From positions 6,076,001 through 6,140,000 of the forward strand of contig NZ_JQNA01000002.1 in assembly GCF_000745015.1 (NCBI RefSeq): a stretch of 64,000 nucleotides of DNA. The letters are read 5' to 3'. Every line of letters begins with the position of its first letter. The stretch's first letter is position 1. This stretch comes from Burkholderia sp. 9120. Its GTDB lineage: Bacteria; Pseudomonadota; Gammaproteobacteria; Burkholderiales; Burkholderiaceae. The notes under the pieces were generated by a model that saw nothing but the letters and a program-made list of their open reading frames with translations, searched no databases and was not told the DNA's origin. This document shows, in pieces, positions 34,600 to 44,176 of the stretch. A program made the translations under genes and the position numbers.

Positions 34600-35946
34600 A
34601 TGAGCACCCCCCTTTACGGCGGCGCCGCGCGGCCCGCCTTGCCAACAGAAACCGGCGGAACCGGCGAACCCGTCGAATCCGCGGAACGCGCGGCGCTCTA
34701 TCGCAAGCTCGCGTGGCGCATCGTGCCGTTTCTGTTTCTCGCGTTCATCGTCGCGTATATCGATCGTGTGAACGTCAGCTTCGCTAAATTGCAGATGCTC
34801 ACCGATCTCTCGTTAAGCGAGACCGTGTATGGCGCGGGCGCGGGCATTTTCTTCCTCGGCTATTTCATCTTCGAAGTGCCGAGCAATCTGATCCTGCATC
34901 GCGTCGGCGCGCGGCTCTGGATCGCGCGAATCATGGTGACGTGGTCGATCGTGTCGTGTCTGACGATGTTCGCGAGCGGCGCCACCTCGTTCTATGTGCT
35001 GCGCTTCCTGCTCGGCGTGGCCGAAGCCGGTTTCTTTCCGGGCATCGTGCTGTATCTGTCCACCTGGTTCCCGTCGAACCGGCGCTCGCAGATCATTGCG
35101 CTCTTCATGGCGGCGATTCCGGTGTCGGGTGCGATTGGCGGTCCGGTGTCGGGCTGGATCATGCAGCACCTTGCGGGCGTGCAGGGATTGGCCGGCTGGA
35201 AGTGGCTGTTCCTGATAGAAGGGATCGCCTCGCTCGTGGTCGGCGTCGTGGCGTTCTTCGTGCTGCACGACCGTATCGAGTCGGTGAGCTGGCTCTCCAA
35301 AGACGAGAAAGCGCTTCTTGCGCGCGATCTCGACGCCGATGCGCAGACCCGTGCGCATCAAACGGTGCGCGGCGCGTTTACCAATCCGAAAGTGTGGCTG
35401 CTCGGGCTGTTGTACTTCTGCATTGCGATGGGCAACTACGGCCTCGTGTTCTGGCTACCGACGATGATCCGCGCCAGCGGCGTCGTCAGCGTGGCGAACA
35501 TCGGCCTGTTGTCGGCGGTGCCGTCGCTGATCAGCGCGGTCGCGATGATCCTGATCGCGCGTCACGCCGATCAACACGACGAGCGGCGCATCCACGTCGC
35601 GGTGTGCGCGGTGCTCGGCGCGGCCGGCATGCTGGCGTCGGTGCTGCTCGGCCAGCACGTGTGGCTTTCCATGGTGGCGCTGGTGGTCGCGGCCATCGGC
35701 ATCAATTCGATTGCGCCGGTGTTCTGGGGCATTCCGACCGCGCTGATGGGCGGCGTGGGCGCGGCGGCGGCGATCGCGGTGATCAACTGCACCGGCAATC
35801 TGGCGGGTTTCGTGAGCCCGTATGTGATTGGATTTCTGAAAGACGCGACCGGCACCTTGCTGCCCGGCATGATCGTGCTCGCCTGCGCGCTGGTGCTGGC
35901 TGCGGTGATCGTGCTGGCCATGCCGGCCACGCGCAGGACAGCATGA
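34600..35946 (+). CDS. MFS transporter, anion:cation symporter type
   Basis: 448 residues with 12 predicted membrane helices. The first helices carry the usual ACS-family signature (FIVAYIDRVNVSFAKLQ, then FFLGYFIFEVPSNLILHRVG). Relatives take up organic anions such as sugar acids, tartrate or phthalate with protons or cations. It is the first gene of a run with SDR, IlvD/Edd-type dehydratase and a beta-hydroxyacid dehydrogenase, so it most likely imports the substrate of that pathway. A GGAAGGAGA ribosome site precedes the ATG. Confidence 0.93.
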   Translation: MSTPLYGGAARPALPTETGGTGEPVESAERAALYRKLAWRIVPFLFLAFIVAYIDRVNVSFAKLQMLTDLSLSETVYGAGAGIFFLGYFIFEVPSNLILHRVGARLWIARIMVTWSIVSCLTMFASGATSFYVLRFLLGVAEAGFFPGIVLYLSTWFPSNRRSQIIALFMAAIPVSGAIGGPVSGWIMQHLAGVQGLAGWKWLFLIEGIASLVVGVVAFFVLHDRIESVSWLSKDEKALLARDLDADAQTRAHQTVRGAFTNPKVWLLGLLYFCIAMGNYGLVFWLPTMIRASGVVSVANIGLLSAVPSLISAVAMILIARHADQHDERRIHVAVCAVLGAAGMLASVLLGQHVWLSMVALVVAAIGINSIAPVFWGIPTALMGGVGAAAAIAVINCTGNLAGFVSPYVIGFLKDATGTLLPGMIVLACALVLAAVIVLAMPATRRTA

Positions 35947-35956
35947 GGAGAGCAGG

Positions 35957-36736
35957 ATGACGCATCAGGTTTGTATGGTCACGGGTGCCGCGACCGGTAT
36001 CGGCGCGGCGACCGCGCTGCGCTTCGCGGGCGCCGGCTGGGCGGTGGCGCTCGGCAATTTCGACGACAGTACGCGTGAAGCGGCCTTGGCCGTCGAAGCA
36101 CAATGCCGGCGGCTCGGCGCCGAGACGCTGATCTTCGACGCCGACGTCGGCTCCGACGCTGCGTGTGTGAAGGCCGTGAATAAGGTGGCGAAGCAATGGC
36201 AGCGTATCGACGCGCTGATCAACTGCGCGGGGACGACGCGCTTTATCCCGCACGGCGATCTCGCTTCCGTCGACGATATGGAGTTCGAGCGGGTGTATCG
36301 CGTGAACCTGATCGGCATGTTTCAGATGACGCGCGCCGCGGTGCCCGTGCTGCGTGAATCGTCGACACCGTCGCACAGCAGTTCGGTGATCAATATCTCG
36401 TCGCTGGCCTCGTTGAACGGCACGGGGTCTTCCATCGCCTATGCGGCTTCGAAGGGCGCCGTCAACACGCTGACGCTCTCGTTGGCCCGCAATCTGGCGC
36501 CGCATATTCGCGTGAATGCGCTGGCCCCAGGCATGGTGGACGACGGCTTGCCGCGCCGCGTGCTCGGTGAAGCGGCGTACGCGAAAATTGTCGACAGCAT
36601 GACCGAGGTCGCACCGCTCAAGCGCGTGTCGCAGCCCGGCGAGATCGCGGACCTTGCGTGGTTCATCGCCGCGCATGCGCCGGCGATGACCGGCCAGGTG
36701 ATCGCCGCGGAGAACGGCTTGCTGTTGAACGGTTGA
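35957..36736 (+). CDS. SDR family NAD(P)-dependent oxidoreductase
   Basis: 259 residues, a classical short-chain dehydrogenase. It has the cofactor motif [21 protein letters not shown] in place of NNAG, the catalytic Ser in [11 protein letters not shown] and the YxxxK pair in [13 protein letters not shown]. It starts 11 bases after the transporter gene (GGAGAGCAGG before ATG). It probably oxidises the imported hydroxy acid or sugar acid; the substrate cannot be deduced. Confidence 0.93.
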   Translation: MTHQVCMVTGAATGIGAATALRFAGAGWAVALGNFDDSTREAALAVEAQCRRLGAETLIFDADVGSDAACVKAVNKVAKQWQRIDALINCAGTTRFIPHGDLASVDDMEFERVYRVNLIGMFQMTRAAVPVLRESSTPSHSSSVINISSLASLNGTGSSIAYAASKGAVNTLTLSLARNLAPHIRVNALAPGMVDDGLPRRVLGEAAYAKIVDSMTEVAPLKRVSQPGEIADLAWFIAAHAPAMTGQVIAAENGLLLNG

Positions 36737-36801
36737 AGCGACGACGCCACTCGCCCAACGCACCGCCCAACGCACCGCCCCATACATGCACAGGACCCAC
36801 C

Positions 36802-38529
36802 ATGAGCAATCTCCACAAACACCGCTCGCGTACCGTGACCGAAGGCATCACGCGCACGCCGCATCGCGCGTTCCTGCGCGCGACCGGCATGGACGACGCC
36901 GCAATCGATAAACCGTTCGTCGCGATCGTCGATACGTTCGGCGAAAACACACCGTGCTCGATGTCGCTCGCGGCGGTCTCCGACAACGTGCGGCTCGGCG
37001 TGGCGGCGGGCGGCGGCGTGCCGATTCGCGGCTCGGCGATTTCGGTGTCGGACGGGACGTCGATGAATCACTCCGGCATGCGCTTTAGCCTTGTGTCGCG
37101 CGAGATCATTGCGGACAGCGTCGAGGTGTTCGTGCGCGCGCATTGCTATGACGCGTTCGTCGGCGTGGCCGGTTGCGACAAGACGCTGCCCGGCATTTTG
37201 ATGGGCATGGTGCGGGTGAACGTGCCGGGTGTGTTTCTGTTCGGCGGCGCGATGTTGCCGGGCATTGCGCCGGACGGCACACAGGCCACGATCCTGACCG
37301 CGATCGAAGCCGTCGGCGCCGCGCAACGCGGCGACATGTCGCTCGAGACGCTACGCGGTATTGAAAAGCGCTGCACGCCGGGCGCGGGTTCGTGTCCTGG
37401 CCAGTTCACCGCGAACACGATGGCGATGGTGGCCGAAACGCTCGGTCTCGCGCCGCTCGGTTCGGCAATGGTCCCGGCCGTGTATAGCGAGCGCATTGCG
37501 ATTGCGCGCCGCGCCGGCGAAACGGTGATGAACATGCTGAAGCACGGCGGTCCGCTGCCGCGCGATCTGGTCACGCGTAAGAGTCTGGAGAACGCGTGCG
37601 CCGCGGTCGCGGCGACCGGCGGCTCGACCAACGCCGCGCTGCATATTCCGGCGATCGCGCATGAGGCGGGCATCCGCTTCACGCTCGACGACGTCTCCGA
37701 GGTGCTCGCGCGCACGCCGTTGATCGGCGATCTCCAGCCGGGCGGGCAGTATCTGGCGCTCGATCTCTACCACGTGGGCGGCGTGCCGGCTGTGTTGAAT
37801 GCGTTGCTTGCCGGCGGTTATCTGCACGGCGATACGCTGACGCAAACCGGCGAAACGCTCGAAGTCGCGTTGCAAGCGTTCGCGGGTCCGGATGGTCGCG
37901 TCGTGCGCGCGCATAACGAGCCGTTGAGTGAGAACGCGGGGCTGGTTGTCCTGCGCGGCAACCTCGCGCCTGATGGTGCCTGTCTGAAGACCGCGGGGTT
38001 GAAGTCGCTGGTCTTCAGCGGCACCGCGCGCGTGTTCGAAACCGAAGAAGCGTGCATGTCGGTCGTCTCGAAGCGCACCTATCAGGAAGGCGACGTCCTG
38101 GTGATCCGCAACGAAGGGCCGAAGGGCGGTCCCGGCATGCGCGAGATGCTCAGCGTGACGGCAGCCCTCTACGGGCAAGGCATGGGCGAGAAAGTCGCGT
38201 TGCTGACCGACGGTCGTTTTTCCGGCGCGACACGCGGCATGTGTATCGGCTATGTCGGACCGGAGGCCGCGGCGGGCGGCCCGATTCGTTTGCTGAAAGA
38301 CGGCGACCGGATTCATATCGATGCCCACAAGGGCACGCTCGACGTCGAGCTGAGCGAAGCGGAACTCGCGCGCCGTGGCGCGGAGGCGGTGCCGTTCACG
38401 CGGGGGCGTCTGGGCGGTGTGCTGGAGAAATACGAAGCGCTGGTGCGGCCGGCGAATCTCGGCGCGGTGACCCATTCGGGCGCGGTCGAGTGGCCGTATG
38501 AGGCGTCGATCGGCGAGGAGGAGGCATGA
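36802..38529 (+). CDS. IlvD/Edd family dehydratase (probably sugar-acid or hydroxyacid dehydratase)
   Basis: 575 residues from the ATG at 36802. The three cysteines expected for an Fe-S cluster in this family are in [20 protein letters not shown] and [15 protein letters not shown]. The C-terminal part has [20 protein letters not shown]. The family includes dihydroxyacid dehydratase, phosphogluconate dehydratase and pentonate dehydratases. Placement between a transporter, an SDR and a beta-hydroxyacid dehydrogenase favours a catabolic sugar-acid or branched hydroxyacid role rather than branched-chain amino acid synthesis. Its last bases overlap the next start. Confidence 0.92.
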   Translation: MSNLHKHRSRTVTEGITRTPHRAFLRATGMDDAAIDKPFVAIVDTFGENTPCSMSLAAVSDNVRLGVAAGGGVPIRGSAISVSDGTSMNHSGMRFSLVSREIIADSVEVFVRAHCYDAFVGVAGCDKTLPGILMGMVRVNVPGVFLFGGAMLPGIAPDGTQATILTAIEAVGAAQRGDMSLETLRGIEKRCTPGAGSCPGQFTANTMAMVAETLGLAPLGSAMVPAVYSERIAIARRAGETVMNMLKHGGPLPRDLVTRKSLENACAAVAATGGSTNAALHIPAIAHEAGIRFTLDDVSEVLARTPLIGDLQPGGQYLALDLYHVGGVPAVLNALLAGGYLHGDTLTQTGETLEVALQAFAGPDGRVVRAHNEPLSENAGLVVLRGNLAPDGACLKTAGLKSLVFSGTARVFETEEACMSVVSKRTYQEGDVLVIRNEGPKGGPGMREMLSVTAALYGQGMGEKVALLTDGRFSGATRGMCIGYVGPEAAAGGPIRLLKDGDRIHIDAHKGTLDVELSEAELARRGAEAVPFTRGRLGGVLEKYEALVRPANLGAVTHSGAVEWPYEASIGEEEA

Positions 38530-39434
38530 GTCATGGCGATTTGCCTGCGACGCCGCGCGTCGGCTTCTGCGGAATCGGCAAGATGGGCGAGCCGATGGCC
38601 TGGCGGCTGCTTGCGGCCGGCCATGCGTTGCGGGTGTGGAACCGTTCGTCGGCGAAGTTGGCGCAGCTTGAGGCGCATGGCGCGGTAGTCGATGAATCGC
38701 CCAGGCAGTTGGCCGCGCACAGCGACGTCGTGATGCTGTGCCTCGGCGACGCCGACGCTGTCGAAGACGTCGTGTTCGGCGCTGAAGGACTCGCGCGGGC
38801 GGTCAACGCGCCGCGCTTTCTGATCGACCACTCGACCCTCGCACCCAGGCAGGCGCGCCACTTCGCGCAGCGCTGGCATGAGATGAGCGGCGGTGCGTGG
38901 ATCGACGCGCCCGTGTCGGGCGGCACGGCAGGCGCCGCGGCGGGCACGCTCGCGATCTTCTGCGGTGGCGGCGCGCCGGAGATCGCTGCGGTCGAACCGC
39001 TGTTGCGTGCTTATGCGTCGCGTGTGACGCGCATGGGCGCGAGCGGTGCCGGACAAGCGACCAAACTCGCCAATCAGGCGATCGTCGTGACGACCATTGC
39101 GGGGATTGCCGAAGCCTGCGTGCTCGCACAACGCACGGGTATCGACGCCGCGTCGATGCCCGCCGCGTTGGGCGGCGGTTGGGCCGATTCGGTGCTGCTG
39201 CAAACCTTGCTGCCGCGCATGCTCACGCCGCCGTCGAATCCGTCGGGCACGATCAGGACCATGTTGAAGGATCTCGACGCGGTCGCCGAGTTGGCGCGCG
39301 AGTCGCATGCGCCGCTGCGGGCAGTCGGCGAAGTGCGCAAGCTATTGCAGGAAGCCATGGAGCAAGGACTCGGCGACGAGGACATTTCGCAGATCGTCCG
39401 CGTTCTGCTCAAGCAGTCCATGGGAGAAGGGTGA
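38526..39434 (+). CDS. Beta-hydroxyacid dehydrogenase (3-hydroxyisobutyrate / tartronate semialdehyde reductase family)
   Basis: 302 residues. The N-terminal Rossmann fold has [17 protein letters not shown]; the substrate loop is [18 protein letters not shown]; the catalytic Lys is in [14 protein letters not shown]. These are the family hallmarks. Its ATG overlaps the dehydratase stop (ATGA), indicating tight co-translation. It probably acts on the aldehyde or keto product of the dehydratase step. Confidence 0.92.
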   Translation: MSHGDLPATPRVGFCGIGKMGEPMAWRLLAAGHALRVWNRSSAKLAQLEAHGAVVDESPRQLAAHSDVVMLCLGDADAVEDVVFGAEGLARAVNAPRFLIDHSTLAPRQARHFAQRWHEMSGGAWIDAPVSGGTAGAAAGTLAIFCGGGAPEIAAVEPLLRAYASRVTRMGASGAGQATKLANQAIVVTTIAGIAEACVLAQRTGIDAASMPAALGGGWADSVLLQTLLPRMLTPPSNPSGTIRTMLKDLDAVAELARESHAPLRAVGEVRKLLQEAMEQGLGDEDISQIVRVLLKQSMGEG

Positions 39435-39516
39435 GCGGGCGCGGGTCGAAAAAATAACTCAACGCCAAAGCGGCGAACAGGGCGGCACGCCCTGCAAAGC
39501 TGCCCAGGAGACAAGC

Positions 39517-40830
39517 ATGTCCAGTTTTGAATCGTCCAGTCTGTCGCACGATATGCCGGTGCGGCTCACGCGCTCGCAGTGGCGCATGATCCTGCTCGCG
39601 AGTCTCGGCGGCGCGCTTGAGTTCTACGATTTCGTCGTCTACGGCATCTTCGCGCAGTTCATCGGCCGCGCTTTTTTTCCGATGCAGAACCCGATCGTCG
39701 GCTTGATGCTGTCGTTCGCGGTGTTTGCAATCGGCTATCTGGCACGGCCCGTCGGCGGCATCGTGCTCAGCTATTTCGGCGACCGGTACGGACGCCGGCG
39801 CGTGTTCATCGTGTCGGTGATCGTCGTGTCGATGTGCACGATCGGCATGGGTATCGTGCCGACTTACGCGACCTGGGGCATCGGCGCCACCCTGCTGATG
39901 ATCCTGCTGCGACTGGTGCAGGGCTTCTGTCTGGGCGGCGAGCTGCCTGGCTCGATCACCTATGTGGTCGAAACGGTGCCGCGGCGCGCGGGCTTTGTCT
40001 GCGGCGTCGTGTTTTTCTGCGTGAATTCCGGCGTGCTGCTGGCGGCGGCCGTCAATCTGTCGGTGCATAGCCTGCTCACCGGCGACGATGTCGCAGCCTA
40101 CGGTTGGCGCATCGCGTTTCTGTTCGGCGGCGCGATCGGCCTGTTGAGTTTCTGGCTGCGTCGCAAGCTCGAAGAAACCCCTGCGTTTGCAGAGATGAAG
40201 CATCTGGCGGCCAAACATCCGCTGTCGGAACTGTTGCGTGAGCATTGGCAGCCGGTGCTGCTCGGCATCGGCACGACGGCGGTGGTGGCCGCGTTCAACG
40301 GCTTGCTGTTCGCGCACATGCCAGCCTATCTCGACCGGGTGCTGCACTACGATCCGCGGCGCGTGGCGATCGGCCAGAACGTCGGGCTTGCGGTGGTGTC
40401 GACGGGCATTCTGTTGTCCGGCTGGCTCGGCGATAAATTGCCGAGGCGCTATGTGCTGCGCGTGGGCTCGTTGCTGCTGATGGTGTTGAGCTACCCCTTC
40501 TATCTCGCGGCAAGCCGCCATAGTGTCGACGTCGTGCTGCTGCTCGCGCTGGCGGGCGTGGCCGCGTGCCTCGCCAACGGAACGTTCGCCTGCATCATCG
40601 CCGACATGTTCCCGACGCGCGTGCGGTTCAGCGGCGTCGCGTTAACCTTCAACATCAGCTTCACAGTGTTTAGCGGCACGGCGCCGTTGATCGCGACGTG
40701 GCTGATTTCGTCGACGGGCAACGTCGTCGCGCCCGCGTATTTCATGGCGGCATGCGCGGCGCTCTCGCTGGCCGCAAGCTTTGGATTGAAAGCGGTGAGC
40801 GGCAAGATCGAACCGCGCTCACCGGCCTGA
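39517..40830 (+). CDS. MFS transporter, metabolite:H+ symporter type
   Basis: 437 residues from the ATG at 39517 behind CCAGGAG. Helix 1 begins LGGALEFYDFVVYGIFAQF, a signature of the MHS/ShiA-ProP branch, and the loop 2-3 motif is FGDRYGRRRVF. Relatives carry citrate, alpha-ketoglutarate, shikimate or betaine. It is a second importer in the same cluster, which may indicate more than one substrate or uptake of a product. Confidence 0.92.
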   Translation: MSSFESSSLSHDMPVRLTRSQWRMILLASLGGALEFYDFVVYGIFAQFIGRAFFPMQNPIVGLMLSFAVFAIGYLARPVGGIVLSYFGDRYGRRRVFIVSVIVVSMCTIGMGIVPTYATWGIGATLLMILLRLVQGFCLGGELPGSITYVVETVPRRAGFVCGVVFFCVNSGVLLAAAVNLSVHSLLTGDDVAAYGWRIAFLFGGAIGLLSFWLRRKLEETPAFAEMKHLAAKHPLSELLREHWQPVLLGIGTTAVVAAFNGLLFAHMPAYLDRVLHYDPRRVAIGQNVGLAVVSTGILLSGWLGDKLPRRYVLRVGSLLLMVLSYPFYLAASRHSVDVVLLLALAGVAACLANGTFACIIADMFPTRVRFSGVALTFNISFTVFSGTAPLIATWLISSTGNVVAPAYFMAACAALSLAASFGLKAVSGKIEPRSPA

Positions 40831-40909
40831 CAAGGCGCGGCCCCACTTTCGTCAGGTCCACTGCCGTCGTGGTTTCTTACCTGGGTATGCAAATTACCCC
40901 AGCACCGCT

Positions 40910-40930
40910 AAAGGTGAGGGTTTGCGGGAG
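40910..40930 (+). repeat. Iteron-like 21-mer
   Basis: AAAGGTGAG, GGTTT, GCGGGAG; one base differs from the TCGGGAG end. First of a group of three within 170 bases. Confidence 0.85.
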
Positions 40931-40992
40931 TAGTCGGTTTGACACCTCCCGCGCCACGCCCAGCATGCCTTTGCGCCCTGCCCCTAAGCTCG

Positions 40993-41013
40993 AAAGGTGA
41001 GGGTTTTCGGGAG
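40993..41013 (+). repeat. Iteron-like 21-mer
   Basis: AAAGGTGAG, GGTTT, TCGGGAG; full match, 83 bases after the previous copy. Confidence 0.88.
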
Positions 41014-41057
41014 TTGGGCAAACCGCACCTTGCGCCTAACCCCGACCGCTCCGAATC

Positions 41058-41078
41058 AAAGGTGAGTATTTGCGGGAG
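41058..41078 (+). repeat. Iteron-like 21-mer
   Basis: AAAGGTGAG, TATTT, GCGGGAG; 65 bases after the previous copy. Confidence 0.85.
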
Positions 41079-41296
41079 CGTGTCCCGCCCGTCGGTGCGC
41101 GGCACGCGCGCAATCCCATATCACGTTCCAGATTGAAAGAGTTGGAAAGAAATTGCCAACCTTGGGGGCTGTTCCGCGTTTTGAGATGAGCCGCATACAG
41201 GGAAGATGGCGACGCGGACGACAAAGTCTGCGGCTTCGCTATACCTGCAAGCCGGACCCTGTCTCTGAAAAACGATCGTCTCCTGGAATCAGTTGG

Positions 41297-42043
41297 ATGA
41301 GTCAGCATATTCTTTTCGTTGGCGCCGATGCCGGCTTGACAGCCGTGGTAGGCGCATCGTTGCGCGGGCAAGGCTGCGGGGTGTCCGCACGTCCACCGGT
41401 CGTCGGTCTCAAGCACGTGGTCGAGATGGAGCGGCCGGCGTTGCTGGTGCTCGACATCTCCGCGCCGCATGGCGATGGGTTGGCGGTGTTGCGCGACCTG
41501 CGCCTGAGCGGTAACGACGTGCCGGTGATTCTGCTGTCGGCGGGCAGCAAGGCGATCGATCGGGTGATCGGTCTCGAACTGGGCGCCGACGATTTCATGA
41601 GCAAGCCCGCCGATCCCGCCGAACTGCTCGCCCGCATCCGCGTGCTACTAAGACGGCGCGGCGCGCTCGCGCCAGGCGCGCCGGAAACGCGGCCGCCTTA
41701 TCGCTTCGGCCGCTGCGAGCTGAACTTCTCCGCGCGCGAGTTGCATCGCGATAACGAGCGCTTCGCGCTGCGTAGTTCCGAGTTCGCGTTGCTGAAAATC
41801 TTCGTCAATCACGCGATGACCGTGCTCACACGCGTGCAGCTCAACGAGCAGCTACGCGGCAGTAGTGTGGTGCATCAAGGGCGCAGTCTCGATGTGTCGA
41901 TCTGGCGATTGCGTCGGCTGATCGAGATGGATCCTTCCGAACCGCGTTACGTGCAGACGGTGTGGGGACGCGGCTATGTGTTCGTGCCGCACGGCGAGAT
42001 CGGTGCGGCCGAGCGCGGCGCAATGGTCGCGCCCGGCGTGTGA
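41297..42043 (+). CDS. Orphan OmpR-type response regulator
   Basis: 248 residues from the ATG at 41297. Receiver (~3-118): phospho-acceptor Asp53 (LVLDISAPHGDG) and Lys (MSKPADPAELLARI) are present, but the acidic pair near residue 10 is reduced (FVGADAGL in place of a VDD type). DNA-binding winged helix (~140-232): RSSEFALLKIF and SLDVSIWRLRRLIE, then VQTVWGRGYVF. No histidine kinase gene adjoins it, so its partner is elsewhere or it acts without phosphorylation. It is bracketed by iteron-like sites on both sides (41058 and 42093). Confidence 0.9.
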   Translation: MSQHILFVGADAGLTAVVGASLRGQGCGVSARPPVVGLKHVVEMERPALLVLDISAPHGDGLAVLRDLRLSGNDVPVILLSAGSKAIDRVIGLELGADDFMSKPADPAELLARIRVLLRRRGALAPGAPETRPPYRFGRCELNFSARELHRDNERFALRSSEFALLKIFVNHAMTVLTRVQLNEQLRGSSVVHQGRSLDVSIWRLRRLIEMDPSEPRYVQTVWGRGYVFVPHGEIGAAERGAMVAPGV

Positions 42044-42092
42044 CGCGTGTATCTGGCCCGCGATCTGGCGTTAGCGGCGCCCGAATCCGCTC

Positions 42093-42113
42093 AAAGGTGA
42101 GTGTTTTCGGGAG
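42093..42113 (+). repeat. Iteron-like 21-mer, farthest copy from the origin
   Basis: AAAGGTGAG, TGTTT, TCGGGAG; in the gap between the convergent response regulator and SDR genes, about 37 kb from the origin array. No further copies were seen from here to 64000. Confidence 0.88.
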
Positions 42114-42128
42114 CGCTGACGGCGCGCG

Positions 42129-42887
42129 TTAAACCGGCTTCGCGATCTCGCGAATGTCGGCCACCGGCGTTTCGCCGAAGCTGTCGCCGAGTGCGTAATC
42201 CAGCAACTGGGTCGCGCACTGTTCCGGCGTGGCAAGCTGACCGTTGCGCTTGAGGTCTTCGAATTTTTCGCGCAGCGGGAACTGCTCGGTGCCGCTGCCG
42301 CGAATCTCCGCCTGCATATTCGTATCGATCACGCCCGGCGCCAGGCTGCAGATGCGCAACGCGCGATTCGCGTCGAGCGCGACGGCGCGCGCGTGATGAT
42401 CGAGTGCGGCCTTGGTCGCGCAGTAGATGCTCCAGCCAGGATACGCATTGCGTGCCGCGCCGCTCGAGATATGGACGATGCGCCGGTCGGCGGCGTCGGG
42501 GCTGGCGGCGGCGAGCGCGCTCGCCAGCATCAACGGCGTGGCGACGTTCAGGCTCACTGCGGTGGCAATCGCCGCGGGGTCCTGTCCTTCGATCGGTCCG
42601 ATGGGCTGCACCATGCCCGCGTTGTTGATCAGCAGCACCGTTTGCGCGCCCTTGAGAAACGCATGCAGCGCGTCGGTCGCGATCCATTGCGCGACGCGCG
42701 CGGGGTCGTCCAACGTCAATTCGATTTCTTCGAGCTGCGTGGGAAAGCGCGCCTTGAGCGTGGCATGACGCGAGCGGGACAGGCCCAGCACCGCGACGTC
42801 GCGCGCGAGCAGTTGCTCGGCGAGCGCGGCGCCCAGACCGCGCGTGTGGCCGGTGACGATCGCGCGAATCGGAGAAGAGGGAGTCAT
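42129..42887 (-). CDS. SDR family oxidoreductase
   Basis: 252 residues. The N-terminal cofactor motif is VTGHTRGLGAALAEQLL, then NNAG, a Ser in IVHISSGAARNAYPGW, and YxxxK in IYCATKAALDHHA. Sepiapterin-reductase-like proteins share this layout, but the substrate is unknown. It stands alone, convergent with the orphan response regulator. Confidence 0.92.
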   Translation of the reverse strand: MTPSSPIRAIVTGHTRGLGAALAEQLLARDVAVLGLSRSRHATLKARFPTQLEEIELTLDDPARVAQWIATDALHAFLKGAQTVLLINNAGMVQPIGPIEGQDPAAIATAVSLNVATPLMLASALAAASPDAADRRIVHISSGAARNAYPGWSIYCATKAALDHHARAVALDANRALRICSLAPGVIDTNMQAEIRGSGTEQFPLREKFEDLKRNGQLATPEQCATQLLDYALGDSFGETPVADIREIAKPV

Positions 42888-42989
42888 GTCGTTCCTTGAG
42901 ATCGGTGGCTTGGGGAGGCGGCTATTTTCTCACGCGGGTTTCATGCGTGCTGAGCGGCGCGGCTTCGGCGCCGGGTTCGACCGAGGCGC

Positions 42990-43952
42990 TCAACTGGAAC
43001 GGAAGCGCTCGCGATACTGCATCGGCGTCGCGCCGATTCGTTTGGTGAAGACGATCCGCATCCGGTCGGCCGTGCCGAAACCGCAGTCGTAGGCGATCGC
43101 CTTCAGCGCCACGCCGCTGCTTTCGAGCAGTTTGCGCGCCGCATCCACACGTGCACGTTCGACGAATTCGTGCGGTGTCACCTGCGTCTCCTGTACGAAC
43201 ACGCGCGCGAAGTTTCGTGCGCTCATGCCCGCGACATCCGCCAGTTGCTTCACCGTGAAGCTCTCGCGAATCCGCTCCATGACGTGCGCCTGGACCTTGG
43301 CGACCGGCGAGGTTTCGTCGGCCGGCGCGGTGAGATACGGACTGAATTGCGACTGGCCGCCCTGGCGCTGGGCGAACACGACCAGACGTTTGGCGACGGC
43401 CAGCGCGGTGTGCGGACCATGATCTTCGGCGACCAACGCGAGCGACAGATCGATGCCGGCCGTTACGCCTGCGGACGTGACGAGCGGTCCATCGCGCAGA
43501 TAGATGCGATCGAGGTCGACGCGCGCCTTCGGAAACTGCGCCGCCAGTTGCGCGGCGTGCTGCCAGTGCGTGGTGACGTTGCATTCGTCGAGCAAGCCGG
43601 CATGGCCTAGCGCGAATGCGCCGGTGCAGATCGAGCCGTAACGGTCGCATTGCGCGGCGACAGTCGTCAGCCATTCCAGCAAGCGTTCATCTAGCGCCTC
43701 GCTGTCCGGCAGCGCCGGGCCGCCAGCGATCAACGCCAGATCGAACGGGCGGCGCGCTTTGCCGAAGGTTGTATCGGCAACGAGCGTCATGCCGTTGGAC
43801 GCGCGCAGCGGCGCCGCCTCGGCACTGATCAGCTTGACCTCGTAGCGCGCGGCCGGCGCAATGAAGCGGTTGGCTTCGGAAAACACGTCGACGGGTCCGG
43901 CGACGTCGAGCGCCTGGACGCCGGGAAAGATCGCGATCGCGACGGTAGACAT
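42990..43952 (-). CDS. GlxA family regulator (DJ-1/PfpI domain plus AraC helix-turn-helix)
   Basis: 320 residues from the ATG at 43952, chosen because AAGGAAG lies about 8 bases before it; an ATG at 43982 is also in frame. The N-terminal half is a DJ-1/PfpI-like amidotransferase fold (AIAIFPGVQALDVAGPVDVF, then CTGAFALGHAGLLDE with the nucleophile-elbow Cys). The C-terminal ~100 residues hold two AraC helix-turn-helix motifs (FTVKQLADVAGMSARNFARV). Such proteins sense small nitrogenous or other metabolites. The target is not evident. Confidence 0.92.
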   Translation of the reverse strand: MSTVAIAIFPGVQALDVAGPVDVFSEANRFIAPAARYEVKLISAEAAPLRASNGMTLVADTTFGKARRPFDLALIAGGPALPDSEALDERLLEWLTTVAAQCDRYGSICTGAFALGHAGLLDECNVTTHWQHAAQLAAQFPKARVDLDRIYLRDGPLVTSAGVTAGIDLSLALVAEDHGPHTALAVAKRLVVFAQRQGGQSQFSPYLTAPADETSPVAKVQAHVMERIRESFTVKQLADVAGMSARNFARVFVQETQVTPHEFVERARVDAARKLLESSGVALKAIAYDCGFGTADRMRIVFTKRIGATPMQYRERFRSS

Positions 43953-44176
43953 CGAAAGACTTCCTTTGACGATGGACGGCATCCGCTAGTCGCGGCGGTC
44001 AGCGCTGTGCGGTGGGCACTGCGCGTGTGGCAGAGTGTAATTCGACTGATGCCCCGAGGTCACGCGCAGGCACGCACACGCGCATCCGCGTGGCGCGTGT
44101 TTCAGGAGGGACATCGCACCTGTTTCCGCATCTGGCGTCAGAATAGCCGGATCGCACAACCACGCGGCGCCCCGTT

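Larger units (their letters stand above)
40831..41296. other. 466-base intergenic region with three iteron-like sites
   Basis: No convincing gene. The frame 41153-41296 that precedes the response regulator start lacks conserved content. Three 21-mers lie at 40910, 40993 and 41058. A promoter for the response regulator gene must lie here, but I cannot place it. Confidence 0.6.
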
